From contig CAZWNY010000057.1 of the NCBI GenBank assembly GCA_964635575.1, positions 1 through 11,924 on the forward strand: a stretch of DNA of 11,924 bases. The letters run 5' to 3'. The DNA comes from GCA-2733415 sp964635575 (GTDB lineage: Bacteria > Bacteroidota > Bacteroidia > Flavobacteriales > Flavobacteriaceae). This document shows positions 6,643 to 11,924 of the stretch, piece by piece. How positions within the stretch are numbered: position 1 is the stretch's first letter; every line of letters begins with the position of its first letter. The position numbers and the translations under genes are program-made. The notes under the pieces are model-generated. The model did not search any database and was not told the origin of the DNA. It saw only the letters and a list, made by a program, of their open reading frames with translations.

Positions 6643-9384
6643 TTATGATGGTTTTTTACCTGTAAATTTATTTATTTTATACGTAAAACTTAACATGTAG
6701 TATTGCCGTAACACTAAGTTTTCAGTATCTACAATATAATCTTGATTAGTATCTCTGTTTACGCTTACGTTTTGGTTTAACAAATCGAAAACTTTTATTT
6801 TTAACAGTCCTTTATCTTTTAACATTTTTACTCCTAAACTTGCATTCCATAAATAGGAAGTTTGAATAAAACCTGCTGCTACATTTGGATTACTAACCAT
6901 ATTAAAGTCGTTTGCAAACTCAATCATTTTAGGGTAATACGTTTCCAAAACAATACCTACTGAAGTGCTTGTAAAATCCGTATCTCTACCTAAGTTCTCA
7001 CTATACTTTACTTGATTAAAATCGTAATTATAGTTTGGCGAAATTTCAAATAAATCGTTAAAATTATACGTAAAAGACACAGTAGGCCCAAAGGAAAACT
7101 CTTCGGTTACAAACTCTAATTCGTTAGAAAAACCTGTGTTTTTGCTTGAATTAATACTTGCTCCTACATTCCATAAAAAAGAATGTTTATCATTTTTATA
7201 GGTTTTATGATAATTTAAGCTAGACCACAACCAATTGTTACCATCTACATTTACATATGTGGTAACTCGCTGCAAGGTGTTAACATTTGTAATTGTTTTA
7301 GATACAACGGCATTGTCTATAATTGCACCTCCAGCAGAAACACTATAACCACTTTTTTTCTTTATATTATTATTTCGGTAATTAAAATGCATATTATTTG
7401 AAACCGTTGCTTTTAAATTTGGGTTACCAATAACAATATTTAAAGGGTTTGAATTATCAGGAACGGGTTGTAATTGAAATATTTGAGGCGTGTTACTTCG
7501 AACAGAAATATTGGAATAAAATGAGTTACCTTTTCCAAACCTATTCCAAACACTTGTTCGTAAGTTTAGATTGTTAAAGTTGTTTTTAATGCTTGTGTTT
7601 TCTAATATATCGTTATTGGTTAGTGTAATTAAATCATAACCAACACTTGCTCTAATGCTTAATTTATCTTTTCGATAACGCAACCCAACTAATGGTGTGT
7701 GTTTTTGAGTATTTGTTTTAAATTTATTGGTTAATAGTGTATTTATGTCTGTATAACTTTGTGTAGTTGTATTAAAATCGGAAGTTTTAATGTCGTTTTT
7801 CGAATTATTAAATTGTGTACCAAAACGTAGTGTATAAAACCAATTTTTTGATAATAAACGAGTATAGTTTAAGTTTAAATTTAAGTTATTTCCTTTTGTT
7901 TCTGTCAGTTTTTGTTGATTTTCTGCTAGGTTAGGGGTTGTTCCTCCATCAAAATAATTTACATTCGATTTAAAAATGGTATTAGATGTGTTTTTGTTTG
8001 TTCCTGATCGCAACCAAAGTCTAAAATATTCTCCTTTTTTTTTAAAATTACGACTAATGCTCATGTTTAAATTAGCAGAATTGTTGTCAAAATCTGTAAT
8101 CATATTGGTCGATGATCTGTTTATTAATCCTGAAGTATTATTATTGGAAGCGTTTTTAATACTAACATTATTCCCATAATCTCTAGCAAAATTTGGTTTA
8201 ACTGATATTCGAGTAAGCGTATCTGGTTTTATTTCAAATTCTGCATTAAAGGTCTGGCTTTTAGATATTCGGTTAGATTCACTAGCTTCATTAGTAAAAA
8301 AAACTCCTGATGGTAAAAAAGTTTCTCTAGCTAATGTTGTTGCGGTTTCTACATCTTTTTGTTGAAAAAAATAGTCTGCACTTAAGTCTATTTTTTCTTT
8401 CCATTCATTCGCATAATGTGTTCCTCCAGTGGTCGATTCTGTAATGCCTGAATTTGATGAGGAAAACATTGGATTTGCTACTTGCCAAACCCCATTTCTA
8501 CGTATATAGTTATTCTGTCCACCACCAATATCTTTTACCTCATCGCTGTTAAAACCTGAGGTGTTTACATTGTTTTTCCCTCCTAAAACACTTAAACGCT
8601 CATCATTATTAAAATAATTAATCATTCCGCTTAACGCATATCTATCATCGGTACCGTAACCTGAAGTTACACGACCAAAAACTCCTTTATTTTTATCTTT
8701 TTTTATGATAATATTAATGGTTTTATTTTCTTTATCGCCTTCTTCTCCTGTAAACTCTTCTGATCGTGTTTTGGTATCGACAACTTGTATTTTATCTATA
8801 ATTTCTTTGGGCAAATTTTTGGTTGCTATTTTAAGGTCATTCCCAAAAAACTCTTTACCATTTACTAATATTTTATTTACAGGTTTTCCGTTAACTAAAA
8901 TATTTCCATTTTTATCTACAATAACTCCAGGTAATTTTTTCAATAAATCTTCTACGTTAGCGTCAGTTCCTGTTTTAAAAGATGAAGCATTAAATTGTAA
9001 GATGTCTTTTTTTATGACAATAGGAGCTATATCGGCAATTACTACTATTTCATTTAACAATTCCGTGTTTTCGTGAAGTATAATGGTGTTTAAATTAACA
9101 TTACTGTTTGTTAAATCAATTTCCTTTTTATACGTTTTTAATCCTGTATAAGATATAAGTAGGTTTACTTTTTTATGTTTTGTATTTCCTGTTAGACTAA
9201 ACTTACCTTTTACATCAGATATGGTATAGCTAATCATTGATCCATCATTTACAGATTCTACATATATTGTTGCAGACTCAATTACTGACTTGTCTTTATA
9301 TTGCAAAGTTCCTGAAATTTCAAAACTTTGAGCAACTAGTAATGAGGTAATTAACAAGAATAAAATAGTTAGTATCACTTTCAT
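6643..9384 (-). CDS. TonB-dependent receptor-like outer-membrane protein (CarboxypepD_reg-like / plug / OMP_b-brl_3 type)
   Basis: The 913-residue product has a signal peptide (1-19, ending LLVAQ), a carboxypeptidase-regulatory-like Ig-fold domain (about 21-104, including SDVKGKFSL and SYTGLKTYKKEIDL), and a plug domain (about 118-230). The plug carries DANVEDLLKKLPGVIVDKNG and the GKPVNKILVNGKEFFGND segment that typifies this subgroup, followed by IQVVDTKTRSEEFTGEEG. The rest (about 235-913) is a long Asn/Thr/Tyr-rich beta-barrel ending YMLSFTYKINKF. It belongs with the OMP_b-brl_3-type proteins rather than the SusC class: there is no SusD partner next door and no SusC-type signature. I also see no GLPGLI-family gene, which often accompanies this type. 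The substrate is unknown; energised uptake or peptide handling would be family-level inference. It lies downstream of lspA on the same strand with a 68-base gap. Confidence 0.88.
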   Translation of the reverse strand: MKVILTILFLLITSLLVAQSFEISGTLQYKDKSVIESATIYVESVNDGSMISYTISDVKGKFSLTGNTKHKKVNLLISYTGLKTYKKEIDLTNSNVNLNTIILHENTELLNEIVVIADIAPIVIKKDILQFNASSFKTGTDANVEDLLKKLPGVIVDKNGNILVNGKPVNKILVNGKEFFGNDLKIATKNLPKEIIDKIQVVDTKTRSEEFTGEEGDKENKTINIIIKKDKNKGVFGRVTSGYGTDDRYALSGMINYFNNDERLSVLGGKNNVNTSGFNSDEVKDIGGGQNNYIRRNGVWQVANPMFSSSNSGITESTTGGTHYANEWKEKIDLSADYFFQQKDVETATTLARETFLPSGVFFTNEASESNRISKSQTFNAEFEIKPDTLTRISVKPNFARDYGNNVSIKNASNNNTSGLINRSSTNMITDFDNNSANLNMSISRNFKKKGEYFRLWLRSGTNKNTSNTIFKSNVNYFDGGTTPNLAENQQKLTETKGNNLNLNLNYTRLLSKNWFYTLRFGTQFNNSKNDIKTSDFNTTTQSYTDINTLLTNKFKTNTQKHTPLVGLRYRKDKLSIRASVGYDLITLTNNDILENTSIKNNFNNLNLRTSVWNRFGKGNSFYSNISVRSNTPQIFQLQPVPDNSNPLNIVIGNPNLKATVSNNMHFNYRNNNIKKKSGYSVSAGGAIIDNAVVSKTITNVNTLQRVTTYVNVDGNNWLWSSLNYHKTYKNDKHSFLWNVGASINSSKNTGFSNELEFVTEEFSFGPTVSFTYNFNDLFEISPNYNYDFNQVKYSENLGRDTDFTSTSVGIVLETYYPKMIEFANDFNMVSNPNVAAGFIQTSYLWNASLGVKMLKDKGLLKIKVFDLLNQNVSVNRDTNQDYIVDTENLVLRQYYMLSFTYKINKFTGKKPS

Positions 9385-9401
9385 ATAAAATAGATAAATT
9401 A

Positions 9402-9409
9402 CAAATTTA
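9402..9409 (-). promoter_or_regulatory. Candidate -7 element for the TonB-receptor-type gene
   Basis: Read on the minus strand this is TAAATTTG, an exact TAnnTTTG match, in the 68-base gap between lspA and the receptor. It would leave only about a dozen bases of leader before the ATG ending at 9384. No clear TTTG -33 element is visible upstream, so support is modest. Confidence 0.4.
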
Positions 9410-9414
9410 ACTTT

Positions 9415-9452
9415 TAAAGGTTTTGTGTTAAAAAAAATAATTTTAACCTTTA
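9415..9452 (-). repeat. Overlapping inverted repeats after lspA, possible weak terminator
   Basis: TAAAGGTT (9415-9422) is complementary to AACCTTTA (9445-9452), which touches the lspA stop. A second, mutually exclusive pairing exists between GTTAAAA (9427-9433) and TTTTAAC (9441-9447). Both use bases 9445-9447. On the minus strand the inner loop carries an eight-T run. Stems are short and AT-rich, so termination is only a possibility. Confidence 0.35.
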
Positions 9453-10103
9453 TTACTCTGGGAATACTTTTTTATTAAAAACCAATAAAATACCTACTCC
9501 TGTACTAATTGCCATATCGGCAATATTAAAAACAGGATCAAAAAAAGTAAAATGTTTACCTCCAAATAATGGCATCCATTCGGGCCACGTCCAAGAAGAA
9601 AACGGAAAACGTAACATATCTACCACACAACCTTCTAACAGGCCGCTATATCCTTGAAAGTTTAATTGAGATATCCCTACGTAACCTACCCAATCATTGT
9701 ATTGTGTGCTAAAAACAGTACCTGTGTCAAATAATAATCCGTAAATTACAGAATCTATATTATTACCAAATGCTCCTGCAAAAATTAAAGAAATAGCTAA
9801 TATCAACAATTTTGGAGCTTTATTTTGTATTGATTTGTATAGCCAATAACCTATAAAACCGATAGCGACAACTCGAAAAGAGGTTAAAAATATTTTTGCT
9901 GATGGTTCTGATATTGGTAAAAAATCACTTAATTTACTTCCCCACGCCATTCCTGGGTTTTCGACAAAGCGTATTTCAAACCAATTAAAACCAAACACAT
10001 TAACGTATTCTCCTAAATTAAAATTAGTTTTAATATAAACTTTAAGAACTTGATCTATCACTAAAATAAGTGTAATTAAAGTTATGGATTTTTTTAAATT
10101 CAT
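9453..10103 (-). CDS. lspA: Lipoprotein signal peptidase (signal peptidase II)
   Basis: LspA is an inner-membrane aspartyl protease that removes the signal peptide of diacylglyceryl-modified prolipoproteins at the lipobox Cys. Visible motifs in the 216-residue product are IDQ (Asp17) in TM1, VENPGMAWG (47-55), GNNIDS with catalytic Asp117, and FNIADMAIS with catalytic Asp196. Hydrophobic segments lie near 4-22, 68-89, 98-121 and 192-210, matching the four-helix fold. The protein is longer than the usual 160-170 residues because about 79 residues separate the two catalytic aspartates (around 20 in well-studied proteobacterial enzymes). The extra part (about 122-188) includes conserved-looking VVDMLRFPF and PEWMPLFGGKHFTFFDP. 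I recall similar extra segments in other Bacteroidota LspA proteins. ATG at 10103 puts the positively charged MNLKK directly before TM1. Confidence 0.95.
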   Translation of the reverse strand: MNLKKSITLITLILVIDQVLKVYIKTNFNLGEYVNVFGFNWFEIRFVENPGMAWGSKLSDFLPISEPSAKIFLTSFRVVAIGFIGYWLYKSIQNKAPKLLILAISLIFAGAFGNNIDSVIYGLLFDTGTVFSTQYNDWVGYVGISQLNFQGYSGLLEGCVVDMLRFPFSSWTWPEWMPLFGGKHFTFFDPVFNIADMAISTGVGILLVFNKKVFPE

Positions 10104-10128
10104 TGTGTTTTACAAATAAATAAGATTT

Positions 10129-10136
10129 CAAATATA
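10129..10136 (-). promoter_or_regulatory. Candidate -7 element for lspA
   Basis: On the minus strand this reads TATATTTG, an exact TAnnTTTG match, 25 bases upstream of the lspA ATG in the 73-base gap after the SnoaL-like gene. No TTTG-type -33 element is obvious. It suggests lspA can be transcribed independently of the rimK-side genes. Confidence 0.4.
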
Positions 10137-10176
10137 TTGAAACTTTTTGGGTTAATTAATATTTTTTAGCAAGAAG

Positions 10177-10536
10177 TTACGATTCATAAAAAAAATGTTC
10201 TTTTACTATTTTTTCATTACTTACTTCGTACACGCATATTTCTTTTATTTGCATGCGTCCTTTGTTTTTAAAAGTGATGTCGTTTTCCATCGTTACTGCA
10301 AAATAATTACCTGTTACAATCGGTTCTGAAACAAATGCTTTGTGTATTTTAAGTACTGATTCGTCCCAAATTTTTGTTTTTTGTTTAATGGCTTCCATTC
10401 CTTTTGTTGAAGGTAGTCCTAACTTTTTATCTTCAAAACTTTCAATATTTTGATGATATAATTTTGCTTGTGCTTGCTGATGTTTTTCTTGTTGGTATAA
10501 AAACATCAATCGTTCTGCAATTTCTTGTGTAGTTAT
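10177..10536 (-). CDS. SnoaL/NTF2-like small protein, apparent ATA start codon
   Basis: This is a small cytoplasmic protein of the SnoaL-like (NTF2 fold) superfamily. The C-terminal block GRMQIKEICVYEVSNEKIVKEHFFYES is typical of a widespread group of bacterial SnoaL-like proteins with no known function; EPIVTGNYFAVTMENDITF is also characteristic. The first conventional starts are TTG at 10509 and ATG at 10506. However, the frame stays open upstream and encodes TTQEIAERLMFLYQQEK, which matches the usual helix 1 of the family (normally MTTQE-like). The codon before TTQE is ATA at 10536-10534. It overlaps the TAA of the preceding gene as TAATA, exactly where a coupled TAATG would be expected. 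I annotate from that ATA (119 residues); the 10506/10509 starts would remove about ten conserved residues. Possible explanations are a genuine AUA start, a start-codon mutation, or a base error. Its role next to the AstE-like hydrolase is unknown. Confidence 0.75.
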   Translation of the reverse strand: MTTQEIAERLMFLYQQEKHQQAQAKLYHQNIESFEDKKLGLPSTKGMEAIKQKTKIWDESVLKIHKAFVSEPIVTGNYFAVTMENDITFKNKGRMQIKEICVYEVSNEKIVKEHFFYES

Positions 10537-11489
10537 TATTTTTTATTTTTTCCGATATGAAAAAGCGCATCACCTTGTGATACTAACGGTTGATTATTTA
10601 AACAGATTATAAATCCGTTAAAAGGTGCTTTTATGGTTAAATTTCTGTTTCCATATGCATCCGTTATAAAGCCAATTATTTGTCCTTTTTCAATATAACT
10701 TCCGTTTTCTACGTACGCTGTAAATATTCCTGATTTACGAGCTCTTATCCATTTTCTGTCAATTAATGTAATGGTTTTATTGGTTTTACTACCTTTTACT
10801 ACCGATGAATTTATCATTTTATAATACGCTAAAATACGTAATATTCCGTACATACCTTCGTGTATTGCAAACTCATCAAAACGCATACTTTCACCGCCTT
10901 CAAAAATAATAATTGGGATGTTCATTTTATCGGCAATTGCTCTAAATGATTTTTTTATTAATGAAGATTCAAATTGAATGGGTGCGTTAAATATTGTTGC
11001 TAATTCTTCGCTTTTTTTACTGTTTGGTGTGTATCGAATCTGCGGATAATTATTACGCATTGCTCCTCCTGTATGAAAATCTATACCAAAATCAATATAC
11101 GGTAAAATTTCTTTTGTACTTTGATAAGCAATTCGAGAAGCTAACGAACCTTGTTTTGACCCTGGGTAACTTCTGTTTACATCTTTTCCATCTGGCAATT
11201 CTCTCGAAAAATGAATAAAACCGTACACATTTAAAATCGGTATTACAATAACACATCCTTTATTTAGATTAATAAAATAATCGTTTACCAACATGCGTTT
11301 ACAAATTTCTACACCATTAATTTCATCGCCATGTAAACCTCCTTGTATTAATATAGTTGGTCCTTTTTCTTTCCCATTAAATATATATACAGGTATTTTT
11401 ATTGGCGTACCTGTTGGCAATGAACCTATTGGTATTTTTACTACCTTGTTTTCACCTGGTTGTATAATAGTATTGTATATTGTTTTCAT
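10536..11489 (-). CDS. Succinylglutamate desuccinylase/aspartoacylase-family zinc hydrolase (M14-like)
   Basis: Members of this carboxypeptidase-like family remove acyl groups from N-acyl amino acids or related amides using one zinc ion. In the 317-residue product the zinc-site motif GGLHGDE gives His53 and Glu56, and FGIDFHTGG gives His139. DVNRSYPG (103-110) carries the conserved Asn-Arg substrate-carboxylate segment, and IIIFEGGE (193-200) contains the likely catalytic glutamate. The C-terminal part (about 245-317) is a small beta domain with a biotinyl/lipoyl-like pattern (GSYIEKGQIIGFI, then APFNGFII, then VSQGDALFHIG), as in other members. It is not in an arginine-succinyltransferase (ast) operon, so the AstE activity itself is unlikely. 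Its neighbour is rimK, an arrangement I recall from other bacteria, which hints at removal or trimming of a RimK-added group; that is inference. Its TAA overlaps the likely start of the SnoaL-like gene. Confidence 0.88.
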   Translation of the reverse strand: MKTIYNTIIQPGENKVVKIPIGSLPTGTPIKIPVYIFNGKEKGPTILIQGGLHGDEINGVEICKRMLVNDYFINLNKGCVIVIPILNVYGFIHFSRELPDGKDVNRSYPGSKQGSLASRIAYQSTKEILPYIDFGIDFHTGGAMRNNYPQIRYTPNSKKSEELATIFNAPIQFESSLIKKSFRAIADKMNIPIIIFEGGESMRFDEFAIHEGMYGILRILAYYKMINSSVVKGSKTNKTITLIDRKWIRARKSGIFTAYVENGSYIEKGQIIGFITDAYGNRNLTIKAPFNGFIICLNNQPLVSQGDALFHIGKNKK

Positions 11490-11561
11490 TTGCGTTACTT
11501 TCTAAAACATTTACTTAAAAGGTCAACTTTTTTATATATCCTAAATAATGAGTTTAATGTT

Positions 11562-11596
11562 CAAAATTATCGTTCTCTGTACTGTTTTTTTTCAAA
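11562..11596 (-). promoter_or_regulatory. Candidate promoter for the AstE-like gene
   Basis: On the minus strand TTTG (11596-11593) is followed after 23 bases by TAATTTTG (11569-11562), an exact TAnnTTTG match. The spacing is at the upper end of the range reported for flavobacteria. It lies just past the rimK stop and would give a leader of about 65 bases, so the AstE-like and SnoaL-like genes could be expressed without rimK. Confidence 0.45.
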
Positions 11597-11599
11597 AAA

Positions 11600-11924
11600 C
11601 TATCTTCCAACAATTTCGATATGCTTAATTATTTCTCCTGCAATATTAATTTTGGTTGCTATTTCTATACCTTCTAATCCTGCGGTAGAATTTGCTTCTA
11701 TTACCAAAGGTCCTTTTGATGAGCGTATTAAATCGATACCTGCAACATCTAAACCTAAACATTGTGCGGTTTTAATTGCTATTTGAGTTTCTTCTGTGGT
11801 CATTTTTATGCTTTGGGTAGAGCCTCCTCGATGTACATTACTTCTAAAGTCTTCTCCGTTACTACTTCGTTTCATTGCTGCAACTACTTTATTTCCTACT
11901 ACATAAGCTCTAATATCTTCTCCG
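11600..11924 (-). CDS. rimK: RimK-family ATP-grasp ligase, C-terminal part only (5' end off-window)
   Basis: Only the last 107 residues are in the window. The frame runs uninterrupted to the window edge, so the ATG at 11875 is internal and not the start. RimK adds glutamate residues to the C-terminus of ribosomal protein S6 and related substrates using ATP. The fragment matches the ATP-grasp C-terminus: GEDIRAYVVGNKVVAAMKR (1-19), FRSNVHRGG (26-34), LGLDVAGIDLIRS (56-68), then GPLVIEANS (71-79) and GLEGIEIAT (82-90). Metal ligands are Asp64, Glu76 and Asn78 of the fragment. The block normally read as NxSPGLEGIE has Ala for Pro (NSTAGLEGIE). A full-length RimK is about 290-300 residues, so roughly 190 lie beyond 11924. 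The S6-modifying role is the family's known function; whether this copy modifies S6 or another target cannot be told from the fragment. Confidence 0.9.
   Translation of the reverse strand, partial: GEDIRAYVVGNKVVAAMKRSSNGEDFRSNVHRGGSTQSIKMTTEETQIAIKTAQCLGLDVAGIDLIRSSKGPLVIEANSTAGLEGIEIATKINIAGEIIKHIEIVGR

Noticed and set aside
8705..9076. 123-codon open frame on the plus strand inside the TonB-receptor-type gene
   Set aside because: It is antisense to the well-supported plug region, its product resembles no family I know, and its composition is what the opposite strand of this AT-rich gene would give.
11579..11598. T-run/A-run inverted repeat after rimK as a terminator
   Set aside because: It is essentially a T tract next to an A tract with no G-C core, and on the minus strand the order (T-run first) is wrong for an intrinsic terminator.
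11460..11786. 108-codon plus-strand frame over the rimK/AstE junction
   Set aside because: It runs antisense through conserved RimK residues and the AstE-like start; no recognisable domain.
11873..11875. ATG at 11875 as the start of a short RimK-like protein
   Set aside because: The upstream codons to the window edge encode GEDIRAYVVGNKVVAA, a conserved RimK segment, so this Met is internal.
1..11924. Mobile element, phage, CRISPR or defence system
   Set aside because: No transposase, integrase, terminal inverted repeats, repeat-spacer pattern, tRNA or nuclease/helicase gene is visible, and all genes fit flavobacterial chromosomal families with similar base composition.

Overview
The window looks like a stretch of chromosome from a member of the Bacteroidota, most likely a marine-type Flavobacteriaceae. 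Supporting signs are the strong AT richness, the lack of clear Shine-Dalgarno sequences, TAnnTTTG-type promoter elements, a PorV protein of the type IX secretion system, a Porin_10-type barrel, and a CarboxypepD_reg/plug/OMP_b-brl_3 receptor. Almost all of it is chromosomal housekeeping and envelope gene content. I see no insertion sequence, integrase, CRISPR array, tRNA, rRNA or prophage gene, and no intergenic gap longer than about 200 bases.

The left half (1-6606) is on the plus strand. It holds porV (type IX secretion; its first two start-codon bases lie off the window), cdd (cytidine deaminase), pdhA (pyruvate dehydrogenase E1 alpha) and pdhC (dihydrolipoamide acetyltransferase with two lipoyl domains). 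pdhA and pdhC are 3 bases apart and form a two-gene unit; the E1 beta gene is not present here. A strong hairpin terminator follows pdhC, then a good promoter candidate and a Porin_10-type outer-membrane protein.

The right half (6643-11924) is entirely on the minus strand and converges on the left half across a 36-base spacer (6607-6642) in which I see no convincing terminator. Read in its own direction it runs: rimK (3' part only), an AstE-like M14 zinc hydrolase, a small SnoaL/NTF2-like protein, lspA (signal peptidase II), and a TonB-receptor-type outer-membrane protein. The AstE-like and SnoaL-like genes abut or overlap and are probably co-transcribed.

Functionally the window combines envelope biogenesis (PorV, LspA, two large outer-membrane barrels), central carbon metabolism (PDH E1 alpha/E2), pyrimidine salvage (Cdd) and a RimK/AstE pair that could add and remove acyl or amino-acid groups. 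The points most worth a second look are: (1) the SnoaL-like gene, whose coding frame extends upstream to an ATA codon in a TAATA overlap where ATG would be expected; (2) a 65-bp perfect direct repeat encoding the lipoylation sites of the two PdhC lipoyl domains, which suggests gene conversion; (3) an EF-hand/TSP3-like calcium-loop sequence in a predicted surface loop of PorV. I do not find a clearly new multi-gene system.
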